Assembly: GCF_000503055.1 (NCBI RefSeq)
Contig: NZ_AYVY01000002.1
Location: 626,751 to 668,422 of the forward strand
DNA length: 41,672 bases
Source of the DNA: Mesorhizobium sp. LSHC420B00
GTDB taxonomy: Bacteria > Pseudomonadota > Alphaproteobacteria > Rhizobiales > Rhizobiaceae
Direction of reading: 5' to 3'
Position numbers and translations under genes: made by a program. Shown one piece after another: positions 8,086-16,510 of this stretch. The notes beneath the pieces are model-generated. The model was not told the origin of the DNA. It searched no databases and saw nothing but the letters and a program-made list of their open reading frames with translations. Every line of letters starts with the position of its first letter. The stretch's first letter is position 1.

Positions 8086-9190
8086 GTGCCGAAGGTCGAA
8101 TTCAAAAATATCGTCAAGCAGTTCGGGCGCGTCACCGTGCTCGAGGATCTCGACCTCACCGTCAATGACGGCGAGTTCCTGGTGCTGCTCGGCCCGTCCG
8201 GCTGCGGCAAGACCACATTGCTTAACCTGCTTGCCGGCCTGCAGGAGGTGACCGCAGGCTCGATCACCATCGGCGGCCGCGATGTCACCGATCTCGATCC
8301 CAAGGGACCGCGGCCTGGCCATGGTGTTCCAGTCCTATGCGCTCTATCCGACAAAAACGGTGCGCGGCAACCTGAAGTTCGGCCTCTCGGCGCAACGGCT
8401 CGACCGCGGCGAGATAGAGCGGCGTGTCGCCTGGGCCGCACAGCTGTTGCGTATCGAACCGCTGCTCGACCGCCGTCCGGCGCAACTGTCCGGCGGCCAG
8501 CGCCAGCGCGTCGCCATCGGCCGCGCGCTGGTGAAGAATGTCGACGTGTTCCTGTTCGACGAGCCGTTGTCCAACCTCGACGCCAAGCTGCGCACCGAGA
8601 TGCGTCTGGAGATCAAGAAGCTCCACCACGACCTCAAGAAGACGGTCGTCTACGTTACCCATGACCAGGTCGAAGCGATGACTATGGCGACGCGGATCGC
8701 TGTAATGGACGGCGGCGTCATCCAGCAGATCGGCACGCCGGACGAGATCTACGAGCGGCCGGCCAACCTCTTCGTCGCTCGTTTTGTCGGCTCGCAGCCG
8801 ATGAACGTCTTCGAGACGACGATCGATCTCACCGGCAACCGCGTCGTCGCGACCCACCGGTCGACCGGCGTCGAGATGGACCTGTCCGACTATTCCTTCA
8901 TCAGGCAGCCGGCCACGGGCATGAAGGTGCTGGTCGGCTTGCGGCCGGAGCATTTCTCGATCGGCAGGCCGAATGGCGGCAAACCGGCCGCCATCTTCGA
9001 CCTGCCGCTGCGCTACAGCGAAAAGACCGGTAGCGACGGTACCGCCTTCTTGGCGGCCGCCGACGAGCTGCTGGCTGTGCATGTAGACCATTCGCAGATC
9101 GGCGCGCTGCGGGACGGCGCCAGCGTCAGAGCGATCTTTCCGGCCGACCGGTTCAATCTTTTCGACGCCGAAACTCGGAGTCGGATTTAA
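8086..9190 (+). pseudogene. MsmK/UgpC-type sugar ABC transporter ATPase, frameshifted by one extra G
   Basis: The gene starts with GTG at 8086 in the first frame (Walker A GPSGCGKTTL). Near 8304-8306 it switches to the +2 frame, which continues with [10 protein letters not shown] (Q-loop), [15 protein letters not shown] (signature), [16 protein letters not shown] (Walker B and D-loop), [10 protein letters not shown] (switch His) and a C-terminal TOBE-type regulatory domain ([11 protein letters not shown]). The family reads [12 protein letters not shown] at the junction. The sequence has CCCAAGGGACCG, so one G in the GGG run at 8304-8306 explains the break. With one G removed the protein would be about 368 residues, the usual length. 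Without an ATPase the importer would not work unless another ATPase substitutes. A sequencing error or a recent mutation is equally possible, because everything after the shift is well conserved. Confidence 0.88.
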
Positions 9191-9209
9191 CATCAATAGG
9201 GAGGAAACG

Positions 9210-10475
9210 ATGTCCAGAAGACTGACGTCCAAGAGACTGCTGGGCGCATTTGGACTGGCGCTGGCGATCGGCGCCGCGCCGTTCGCCAGCGCCGCCGCCA
9301 CCGAGCTCAAACTGTTCCATACATGGTCGAATGAGAGCGAGATCGGCGCGCTCAACGCGATCGTCAAGGCGTTCGAAGCGAAAGGTAATAAGATTACCGA
9401 GATGGCCGTGCCGCACGAGCAGGCCGGCTCCAGCCCGCTGGTCAGCCTGATCGTCGCCGGCACACCACCCAATTTGTTCATCAACTCCGAGCCTGGCCTT
9501 TATCGCGATCTGACCAAACGCGGACTGGGCGAGCCGCTCGACGCCTATTTCGACAAGATCGGGGCGACGCCGAATTTTCCCGAAACGGTTTTGAAGTCAA
9601 TCAAGGTCGACGGCGAGATCCGCAAAATCCCGACCGGCGTCCATATCGACGGGATGATCTACTACAACAAGAAGGTCGCCGCCGAGGCCGGCGTCGACCC
9701 GACCAAATGGGCCTCGCTCGACGATATGTTCGCCGACATGAAAAAGGTCCAGCAGGCCGGCTTCACCTTCATCGGAGTGGGCGGCAACACGTTTCAGGCC
9801 GGCTATCTCTTTCATGCCCTGGTCGCTGCCGTCGCCGGCCCGGACATATACAACCGCTTCTATGGTGAAACGCCTGACAAGACTGTGTTCGACGAGAAAG
9901 GCCTGCGCGACGCGATCGACATGTTCCGCAAGATCACCAGCCAGGCCGACGCGGGCTGGGTGAACCGGCAATGGAACGAGACGACCAGCACGGTCATTTC
10001 GGGCAAGACGCTCATGCAGATCCATGGCGACTGGATGAAGGGTCAGTGGAAGGCCAACAAGAAGGTGCTCGGCGAGGATTTCGGCTGCATCAACATTCCC
10101 GGCACCAAGGCGCTATCGGTGACGGTGGATGCGTTCGGCATCCTCGGCGGCCAGCCCGATGACGTGCTCAAGGCAGAGCTCGACTTCGCCGGTACCGTCG
10201 TCGACCCCAAGATCAACGCCGAGTTCGCTTCCATCAAGGGATCGAGCCCGGTGCGCCTGGACGTTCCGACCGACAAGCTCGACGCCTGCAACCAGCTCGT
10301 CCTCGACTCGCTGAAAAAGCCCGGCTTCAGCGTCCAGAATCCTTTCAACATATCCGACACCGACTGGCTGAACTCGGTGTGGAATACGATGTACACATTC
10401 CAGGGCGACCCCGACATGACGGTCGACGACGTCATCGGGGATTTCCGCAGCGAATACGCGGCGGTCTTCCCGTAA
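9210..10475 (+). CDS. Periplasmic sugar-binding protein of ABC transporter (family 1)
   Basis: A 421-residue protein with a GGAGGAAACG ribosome site directly before the ATG. The N-terminus is a Sec signal peptide: basic SRRLTSKRL, a hydrophobic LLGAFGLALAIGAAPF, and a cut expected after ASAAA near residues 29-32. The mature part starts ELKLFHTWSNESEIGALNAI, typical of solute-binding family 1 (glucose/mannose-binding-like). GVHIDGMIYYNKKVAAEAG, near residue 140, is a hallmark of the family. The protein captures a carbohydrate in the periplasm and passes it to the two permeases. It is the last gene of the operon, 19 bases after the ATPase. Confidence 0.92.
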   Translation: MSRRLTSKRLLGAFGLALAIGAAPFASAAATELKLFHTWSNESEIGALNAIVKAFEAKGNKITEMAVPHEQAGSSPLVSLIVAGTPPNLFINSEPGLYRDLTKRGLGEPLDAYFDKIGATPNFPETVLKSIKVDGEIRKIPTGVHIDGMIYYNKKVAAEAGVDPTKWASLDDMFADMKKVQQAGFTFIGVGGNTFQAGYLFHALVAAVAGPDIYNRFYGETPDKTVFDEKGLRDAIDMFRKITSQADAGWVNRQWNETTSTVISGKTLMQIHGDWMKGQWKANKKVLGEDFGCINIPGTKALSVTVDAFGILGGQPDDVLKAELDFAGTVVDPKINAEFASIKGSSPVRLDVPTDKLDACNQLVLDSLKKPGFSVQNPFNISDTDWLNSVWNTMYTFQGDPDMTVDDVIGDFRSEYAAVFP

Positions 10476-10530
10476 TATTGGTTGAGTCCGCGCCGCCCAC
10501 CTGCCTCGCGAGTTCGTCGAAGGACGATAC

Positions 10531-10553
10531 CCTCTCCCGTGAACGGGGAGAGG
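10531..10553. repeat. GC-rich hairpin behind the transporter operon
   Basis: CCTCTCCC and GGGAGAGG form an 8-base-pair stem around a 7-base loop (GTGAACG), 56 bases after the stop of the binding-protein gene. No T-run follows, so it is not a classic intrinsic terminator. It resembles the short CTCTCCC/GGGAGAG palindromes that are scattered between genes in rhizobia (recalled, not searched). It may end or stabilise the transporter transcript. Confidence 0.5.
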
Positions 10554-10709
10554 TTGATCGATCATTTGGCCAACTCAACGCGCCGCCACTAACCCACGGG
10601 AAAACATTTTGCGCAACAGACGGCGGGGGCAACTCCTGCATCCATTGACAGTCGTCATGCTCGGCTGGAGAATGAAGAAGGTCAACGGCGATAGCCATGC
10701 GGGAAGGCA

Positions 10710-10868
10710 ATGGTCCAACCGCCAGATACCGGACACCGTCCTGGCAGCGTCGTCGCGGTCATCGTCATTTGTTTGATCATCGTCGCTTTGTTCTTCATAG
10801 GCTTCAGATACTCAAGGCCAGGCCAAGGTACCCTCGTTATTCCTGGCGGTACGCTGCAGCAACCGTGA
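10710..10868 (+). CDS. Small single-helix membrane protein, 52 residues
   Basis: ATG at 10710 follows a GGGAAGG ribosome site. The product has a short polar N-terminus (VQPPDTGHRPG), one strongly hydrophobic helix (residues 14-32, VVAVIVICLIIVALFFIGF), a basic RYSR boundary that would face the cytoplasm, and a Gly/Pro/Thr-rich tail. No family is recognised. It stands alone between the sugar transporter and the surface-glycan block. The helix and the ribosome site together make it more than chance, but no function can be proposed. Confidence 0.5.
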   Translation: MVQPPDTGHRPGSVVAVIVICLIIVALFFIGFRYSRPGQGTLVIPGGTLQQP

Positions 10869-11072
10869 ATCCGACCCCTTGGCGCTGATGCGGAGCCGTT
10901 CTCGGGCTACCAAAAGTGCCCCGGCGGGACTGGGGACGACAGCAAGAACCGTCCGGCGCTTCGCGGCCGGTCTCTTGCATCCCGCCGCGGCCTTCCTTTC
11001 CCACCTAAACAACCAAGCCTGGCCGGTGTGAGGTCGACATACTGGGAGACGACGAGCCCCATCCACCAGGCA

Positions 11073-12170
11073 CTAGACGGCCCTGATCAGCCGGAGCAGA
11101 GAAAGCGCCTCGAAAAAGGTCCCCTTGCGAAAGGCGAGATAGGTCGGCTCTTCGACACCGTGGAACCGGCGCTTGAAGGCCGCCTGCCCCTGCAGGTTGA
11201 AGCGGGTGCGATTGACCCACGGCGATTCATAGGCGCGCTGGAAAGCGCACCGCCAGAAATCGCTTTCGACAAACCCGCTGGGTCCGATTTCGACCAGCGG
11301 CGACAGGCCGAGGGTAACGACGGAAACACCTTCGTTGCGAAAGCGGTCGACCGCAAATTTGGTCAGGCCGATCTCGGCATGCGCCGAGGCATCGATGTGC
11401 TTGCGCTTGAACGAGGTGGTGTAGCCGATGACCTTGCCGTCACTGAACAGCGGATCGAAATCCAGCAAGGCCACGAGCTCTCCATCCGGACCGTGCAGGA
11501 CGAAGCGGCGCATGTCGATGCCAAGGTGATCGGCAAAGGGCCTGTTGAGAAACCTCATCTCCCAGCGCTTGACGATGCGGTCTGCCCGCCAGTTCTGGGA
11601 GAGCCTGGCAATCTCGTCGAGGAAGACGGTCCCGTTGTCCTCCGCAAAGGAAAACCCCTTCCTCAAGAGCCAACGTTCGGAATAGCGCACTGTCTCATTG
11701 CGCCTTCCGGAAAAGTCGTGGCCGGGCAGGACAAGCCTGGTGTCGACGCCAAGGCGGTTGACCTGATAGCCAAGCCCGGCAAGCACGCGCGCCGTCTGTT
11801 CGCCGATCTGCACGAACCACGGGCTGCCTGCAACCTCGACGAAACGTTTGATATAGTCGCGCCGATCGGCCGGGGCAGCCATTGGGTCACCGAGCGCGAA
11901 ATGATGTCGCGTTTTGCTGCCGTAAGCGATGTAGCCCTGGGCATCGCCGAAGTAATGAAGCCCCTTCTGCACGGCGGCCGAATAGGCAAGGGAAAAATCA
12001 CCATGGCGACGGACCAGCGCCAGGCGCTCGACATGGTTCAGCTGCAGCCGCGGTATTTTAGGCCCGCGGTTTTCCAAAAAACGATCGAGGCGTCTTCGCA
12101 ATGACGGCATGGTCGACTTTCGCGTGCCGGCTAGGCCGATGAAAGAGCTGACGGACCCCAGACCGATCAT
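11073..12170 (-). CDS. DUF2156 / MprF C-terminal-like aminoacyl- or acyltransferase (soluble)
   Basis: A protein of 365 residues with the tandem GNAT-like fold of the C-terminal part of phosphatidylglycerol lysyltransferase (MprF/DUF2156). Recognisable parts are HFALGDPMAAPADRR, GYQVNRLGVDTRLVLPGHDF, the central IGYTTSFKRKHIDA and the end LSPLVEIGPSG followed by FNLQGQAAFKRRF. MprF itself adds lysine or alanine from aminoacyl-tRNA to phosphatidylglycerol and has a large membrane flippase domain in front. Here that domain is absent, as in many stand-alone members. The start may be the ATG at 12170 or the ATG at 12110 (MPSLRRRLDRF); neither has a strong ribosome site. It is the rightmost end of the glycan block by map order, and a role in surface-charge modification is inferred. 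Confidence 0.8.
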   Translation of the reverse strand: MIGLGSVSSFIGLAGTRKSTMPSLRRRLDRFLENRGPKIPRLQLNHVERLALVRRHGDFSLAYSAAVQKGLHYFGDAQGYIAYGSKTRHHFALGDPMAAPADRRDYIKRFVEVAGSPWFVQIGEQTARVLAGLGYQVNRLGVDTRLVLPGHDFSGRRNETVRYSERWLLRKGFSFAEDNGTVFLDEIARLSQNWRADRIVKRWEMRFLNRPFADHLGIDMRRFVLHGPDGELVALLDFDPLFSDGKVIGYTTSFKRKHIDASAHAEIGLTKFAVDRFRNEGVSVVTLGLSPLVEIGPSGFVESDFWRCAFQRAYESPWVNRTRFNLQGQAAFKRRFHGVEEPTYLAFRKGTFFEALSLLRLIRAV

Positions 12171-12374
12171 ATTGCCGCGAGCTGATCCTTACCTGGTGCG
12201 GCATCTTATCCGGCCGGAACCGCCAGATTTAGGCACAATCCGCCCCCGGTCCCGCCCCAAGGCGGCACCACGCATTGTTGTCGACGCCCAGCGTCTGACG
12301 GCTGGTTGCTGCGCTCTTCGCGACACGAAATCGATTCCACTTCGGAAGCGCTCACCTGCCAAACACGATGGCGC

Positions 12375-13097
12375 TTATCGAACTGCGCTCTGAGAAGATT
12401 GTGCTTGATCTGAAGCCAGGAATTCGTCGCGTTCTGCTATCCACAAATCGGCATAGTCGACATTCTGCCACTCGGCAAACCACGGGCCGCCGCTCGTATA
12501 GTGGACCGCCTTAGGTGTGCCGACAGCAGGCTTTTCGTTCCAGCCTTCGAGCCAATTCCACTCTACCGGCAATGAGCCCAGATCTTCGTCGGCAACCCAC
12601 TGCATTCGGTGAAGATAGGCGCCACTTTCCTGGTTCACGACCTCTGGCGTGAGCGATTTGACCGAGGGATGCGCGCAATTGAACAGCATCAACGACGACC
12701 AGTTTTTCCGAGGATAGGATGTCTGGACCACGCCATCCATCTTGGTCGTGGCCTTCGGCGTATAGTCATGCTGGACGCAATAGACCGCCTTTTCCGAGTC
12801 CGTATACTTCAGCAGGCCTGCGACGTCACCGAGCCACAGGAAATCGCAATCGCAAAACAGGGCCCAACCCGTGTAGCCGGCGAGAAAGGGCGTCAGAAAG
12901 CGCGTGTAGGTGAACTCCGTTGAGGCGAGCGGGTCTTTTTCCCGCCAGTACAGCCCGCGGCTACGCATCTCGTCCTGCTTGATCGGAATGACGGAGACAG
13001 GCGCCGACGCATGTTTGAGCAGCGAGTGGCGCGCGACGTCGTACGCGATCGGCTCACGGCTGTCCCATCCGATAAATACCCTAAACGCATCAGTCAT
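12375..13097 (-). CDS. Putative glycosyltransferase (GT-A, GT8-like)
   Basis: The protein has 240 residues when started at the ATG at 13097. The longest frame reaches back to 13634, but its first part lies inside the neighbouring glycosyltransferase gene and is a shadow. MTDAFRVFIGWDSREPIAYD is a typical N-terminus of this group, and FCDCDFLWLGDVAGL carries a DxD-type motif for metal and nucleotide-sugar binding. VHYTSGGPWF lies near the C-terminus. The family resembles GT8-type retaining transferases, but its acceptor is unknown. The cytoplasmic location is inferred from the lack of signal or membrane segments. It is 89 bases downstream of the GT2 gene and probably in the same unit. Confidence 0.8.
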   Translation of the reverse strand: MTDAFRVFIGWDSREPIAYDVARHSLLKHASAPVSVIPIKQDEMRSRGLYWREKDPLASTEFTYTRFLTPFLAGYTGWALFCDCDFLWLGDVAGLLKYTDSEKAVYCVQHDYTPKATTKMDGVVQTSYPRKNWSSLMLFNCAHPSVKSLTPEVVNQESGAYLHRMQWVADEDLGSLPVEWNWLEGWNEKPAVGTPKAVHYTSGGPWFAEWQNVDYADLWIAERDEFLASDQAQSSQSAVR

Positions 13098-13186
13098 ATT
13101 CACTACCCTGGCTTTCGATTTTAACGGTCGTACACTAACTAGTTGGCGATGGCTCGGCAACAATGGCGGTCGCGCAAGCCGGTTTC

Positions 13187-13978
13187 TCACAGATTTGTCC
13201 TGGCCTCGGTCTTGCTGGTTCGGGTGGAATTGGCCTCGCTCCCCAATGCCACACGCGCCCATTTCTGATAGGTGTAGCTGGCGGAATAAGCGGCAACCAT
13301 CGCCCCAGTGGAACCGTCCAGAAATCCCAGCCGGAAAACATAGCTGCGCATATAAGCCCAGACAGAGCGCAAAACCGCCTTGCCTATCGAGCTTTTTTTG
13401 CCCTCGGCAAGCAGCCGCGCGGCGGACGCTTCGGCGTACCGGCCAATCTTGTCGTGGGCATCCGCCAGGTCGGCGATGGAGTCGTGCTCGATCGGCTGGG
13501 ACAATCGCCCGACCTTCCCGTTCACCACTACTTTCTCGTGCACGGTATCGTCGCTGAAGCGCCCGGAGCGGCGACGAAATAGCCTGAGCACCAGATCGGG
13601 TGACCAGCCGCCATGGCGGACAATATGCCCGCAAAAGCGCGATCTTCTCGGTATTTCGAAGCCGTCATAGCCTTTTGGGTCGGCGATTGCGGCTCTGATT
13701 TCCGCACCGAGCGGCGCCTCCACCCACTCATCGGCATCCAGCGAAAGGATCCAATCCCCCGTTGCCGCGGCAAACGCACGGTTTTTTTGCGCGCCGAAAC
13801 CGGGCCAATCAAGGGTCATCAAAACCTTGGCTCCGAGATCACCGGCAATGTCCCTGGTTCTGTCGCTGCTGTCATTGTCTAGAACGACGATTTCGTCGGC
13901 AAAATCCACCGAACGAAGGCAGCGCGCGATGGACGCCTCCTCATTGCGGGTGATGATAACGACCGAGAGCACCGGCAC
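13187..13978 (-). CDS. Glycosyltransferase family 2, WaaE/KdtX-like
   Basis: A protein of 263 residues starting with GTG at 13978. The GT-A start VLSVVIITRNEEASIARCLR is followed by VLDNDSSDRTRDIAG and the metal-binding ILSLDADEWV. These and IPRRSRFCGHIVRHGGW are typical of the KdtX/WaaE group, which adds beta-1,4-glucose to the LPS inner core in enterobacteria. The C-terminal part has helices with hydrophobic stretches near residue 200 (SVWAYMRSYVFRLGFLDG), common in this family. It probably acts on the cytoplasmic side of the inner membrane. Its neighbours are two other glycosyltransferases, which fits a core or surface oligosaccharide; the exact linkage is not readable. Confidence 0.9.
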   Translation of the reverse strand: MPVLSVVIITRNEEASIARCLRSVDFADEIVVLDNDSSDRTRDIAGDLGAKVLMTLDWPGFGAQKNRAFAAATGDWILSLDADEWVEAPLGAEIRAAIADPKGYDGFEIPRRSRFCGHIVRHGGWSPDLVLRLFRRRSGRFSDDTVHEKVVVNGKVGRLSQPIEHDSIADLADAHDKIGRYAEASAARLLAEGKKSSIGKAVLRSVWAYMRSYVFRLGFLDGSTGAMVAAYSASYTYQKWARVALGSEANSTRTSKTEARTNL

Positions 13979-14091
13979 GGTCAGAAGGTTCCGGCATCAA
14001 AGCTGCCGCTGTCATTCGAATGTATCTGCAGCATCGGCTCCCGGCCTGTTAGCGCACTGAGGGTACTAACCTAATCCAACAAAGTCGAAAA

Positions 14092-15261
14092 TCATTTCAG
14101 ATCAAGGCTTTCATACAGCGCCATCATTCGCTTTATCATGACGTTGAAATCATAATGCTCGGCCGCCGCTCTCACCCGGGTCGCGGTCTCACATCGTGAC
14201 GACAACTGCAGCGCGTGCGCGAGCCCTGCAGCGAGGTCGCTTTCGCTGGCCGCGTCGCAAACAAGCGTCGGCTCGAACCGCTCGACAAGCTCGCGCGCTC
14301 CGCAGCCGGTGCTTACCACAGCGGGCAAGCCGCTGGCCATGGCCTCGATCACCACTGTGCCGAAAGGATCATAGATGGAAGGCAGCACGGCAATATCGGC
14401 CGCGCCGTACCACGGCAACATGTCCTTTTGCGGCCCCAGCATCTTGAGCCTTGCGCCGAGACCCAGCCTGTCACCAGCCTGCCTGAAGGCGTTGGCGCGC
14501 GAATCGTGGCCGACGACCCACAATTCCGGCTCGCCATCGAGCCTGGCGACAGCCCTCATCAGTGCAAGAAGCCCCTTTCGCGCAAAGCCCGAGCCGACAA
14601 ACAGGACGACCGACCTGTTATCGTCGACGTCGAGCCGCGCGCGGACCGCGGTCCGATGCTGTTGGCGCAGTTGCGGATTGAAGCGGTCGAGGTCCACGCC
14701 GTTGGGGATATGGTGCACATTTTCCGCCGGATAATCGTAGTGACGGACAATGTCGTCTGCGACCATTTTCGAAATCGCAATGACAGCTTTGAGCCGTGGG
14801 CTGGCATAGGTTGCGCGCTCGAGGCGCAGCGTCTGGCGGTGAAAAGGGCTCAGCGCCATTGCCGCCCTGCCAAGCCGCGTCTGGAAACGCCGCCGCTCGG
14901 CAAGATAGGCGGCATGAACGCCCTCCCCGGCCCGGAAGACATCGCAGCACGGGAGGCGATCGTTGCTCTGCACCAGCGCCCGTGGCATCTCGGCGATCTT
15001 GCGGCAGGCGGCTTGAGCAAAGGACGTCGCCCGCAGCGAACGCGGAAAGCGGCGGCCGGCGCAATGGATGAACTCTATCCCTTCATTACGCGGCCAGTCG
15101 CCGGAGAGCACGGCCACCGGCCGCTGACGCGCCGCGAACGCGGCCATGATGTTTTCCAGCATGATCTCGCCTCCACCGAAAGGCGCATAACGCTGGCGCA
15201 CGAACAGGATCGGCACTGTCGGTTCGGCTTGGACCTGCCGATCATGCTGAGACAGAGCCAT
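14092..15261 (-). CDS. Glycosyltransferase family 4 (GT-B)
   Basis: A protein of 389 residues starting at the ATG at 15261, with a GAGG ribosome site. The GT-B N-domain has FVRQRYAPFGGGEIMLENI. The linker has IPNGVDLDRFNPQL. The C-domain has VLFVGSGFARKGLLALMRAV and the donor-binding VLPSIYDPFGTVVIEAMASG, with the conserved E-x7-E-type pair. RAGEGVHAAYLAERRRF near residue 120 resembles LPS core transferases of the WaaG group. It uses an NDP-sugar, and the donor cannot be told from sequence. A short fragment of a second copy lies at 16214-16330, just beyond the next sulfotransferase gene, so this gene has been duplicated and its copy lost. Confidence 0.9.
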   Translation of the reverse strand: MALSQHDRQVQAEPTVPILFVRQRYAPFGGGEIMLENIMAAFAARQRPVAVLSGDWPRNEGIEFIHCAGRRFPRSLRATSFAQAACRKIAEMPRALVQSNDRLPCCDVFRAGEGVHAAYLAERRRFQTRLGRAAMALSPFHRQTLRLERATYASPRLKAVIAISKMVADDIVRHYDYPAENVHHIPNGVDLDRFNPQLRQQHRTAVRARLDVDDNRSVVLFVGSGFARKGLLALMRAVARLDGEPELWVVGHDSRANAFRQAGDRLGLGARLKMLGPQKDMLPWYGAADIAVLPSIYDPFGTVVIEAMASGLPAVVSTGCGARELVERFEPTLVCDAASESDLAAGLAHALQLSSRCETATRVRAAAEHYDFNVMIKRMMALYESLDLK

Positions 15262-15359
15262 TTGACCTCGCTACGCCGTGAAGATTTGCACATGATCGAC
15301 TGGAGTGTCGTTTTCCTGAGGTAGACTGTGCGCCGCCGAGCAGAAGCCGCGCATTGCCG

Positions 15360-16106
15360 TCAGTAGCCGAAAGCCTCAAAATCCTCGGCATAGAGGCTAG
15401 AGACGATCCCGCGCGATCTCTTATCATAGTAATCGTCGGCCTTGCTCGTCGCATCCGTTCGGCTTTGGCTGCGGTGGATGGTGTTGCTGATTTGCCTGCC
15501 GCCACTGATCCGATCCCACACCTTTTGGAAGTCCTCGGCGAAATTTTCGACACGACCGATAAAATCAAACTCGGACGTGGGCATGACAAGCGACGATGTC
15601 TGCGGAGCCCAATGGAGGTCCGCATACAGCCAGCCATCTTCCAGGAGATCACAAAATTCACAGAAAGTCGGGATATTGCCGCGCTTACCGATGTTTTTCT
15701 TTCCCGTCGCGACCTTATCCAAATAGGCCGACAGCACGCGGCTGTAGGGATTCCGCACAAACGTGAACGCGAACACGTTCGAAATCGAATCAACCTGATC
15801 GACGGTCAATTGCGACGGACGCAACAGGGTGTCGCTCTGCAGCAATTGTTTCTTCGCGCCGGCGAGCTGGAACTTTTCGCGAAATTTAAGCTGGGCCAAG
15901 TTTATTGTGACCGTAGAGTTGGCCGACTTCGCAATGCGATTGTAGAAAAATCCGTGATCGGGATCAAACAATCCTTGCCGATCGGCGGTCAGTATCGTCA
16001 ATTTGCCGCCATACGGGTATCGCTTGTAAAACGGAGAAGCCGGTATGGTCCTTTTGGCGACCGTTCGGCCAACCTTTGTTTTGATTTTCCGAAATCGTTT
16101 CAGCAC
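15360..16106 (-). CDS. Sulfotransferase family 2 protein (carbohydrate sulfotransferase-like)
   Basis: A protein of 248 residues with a GTG start at 16106. The 5'-phosphosulfate-binding site is FFYNRIAKSANSTV near residues 53-66. The 3'-phosphate motif FAFTFVRNPYSRVLSAY lies near residues 112-128. Both are in the form of Sulfotransfer_2 / HNK-1-like carbohydrate sulfotransferases. IGRVENFAEDFQKVWDRI near residues 182-199 is also typical. The enzyme would move sulfate from PAPS to a sugar hydroxyl. The basic N-terminus (KRFRKIKTKVGRTVAKR) has no signal peptide, so it is probably cytoplasmic. It is lower in GC and richer in Lys, Asn and Phe than its neighbours, which suggests recent transfer. 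Confidence 0.85.
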   Translation of the reverse strand: MLKRFRKIKTKVGRTVAKRTIPASPFYKRYPYGGKLTILTADRQGLFDPDHGFFYNRIAKSANSTVTINLAQLKFREKFQLAGAKKQLLQSDTLLRPSQLTVDQVDSISNVFAFTFVRNPYSRVLSAYLDKVATGKKNIGKRGNIPTFCEFCDLLEDGWLYADLHWAPQTSSLVMPTSEFDFIGRVENFAEDFQKVWDRISGGRQISNTIHRSQSRTDATSKADDYYDKRSRGIVSSLYAEDFEAFGY

Positions 16107-16213
16107 ATTCGAGCTCGATCCGTGAGTGGTTTCGTCCCCCGTTTACCGTGCCCACCGCGGCGTATAGCGTAAGTCTGTCGACGCTGCCAAGTTAGAGATT
16201 GAATGTAAAAAAT

Positions 16214-16330
16214 TTGGCGGAACATTTGCGTTGTCTAACGCCTTCCCACCCCCGGAAAAACATCGCAGCACAAAAGGCGATCATTGTCCTGCACCAGGGC
16301 CGGAAGCGTTGGTCGTGCTGTGACAAGCCC
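16214..16330 (-). pseudogene. Remnant of a second family 4 glycosyltransferase gene
   Basis: Read on the minus strand, one frame gives PALVQDNDRLLCCDVFPG, which matches RALVQSNDRLPCCDVFRAG of the intact glycosyltransferase at 14092-15261. DNA identity continues on both sides (for example CATCGCAGCAC and GGCGATC are shared), but the frame is broken and no long reading frame remains. The match covers only about 100 bases. This is the remains of a duplicate that has been deleted on both sides. Residual activity can be excluded. Confidence 0.75.
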
Positions 16331-16510
16331 GTGCGACGCGCGATGCCTCTATCCACCTCAATTGAGCTTTCGAACTTGGCGGGAGTTTCTTCGCGGTCTA
16401 TTAAGCGCCGTAAGCCAGCCTTGGATAGGGCAATGCGGTAAAGACAGTCTGCCTGCTTACAGGCCTATGCCACGACAGGTAGACTGATTTCAAGGCGAGG
16501 GTTTTTGCCG

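Noticed and set aside
13098..13634. N-terminal extension of the GT8-like gene
   Set aside because: It lies inside the family 2 glycosyltransferase gene in another frame; ATG at 13097 gives the conserved N-terminus.
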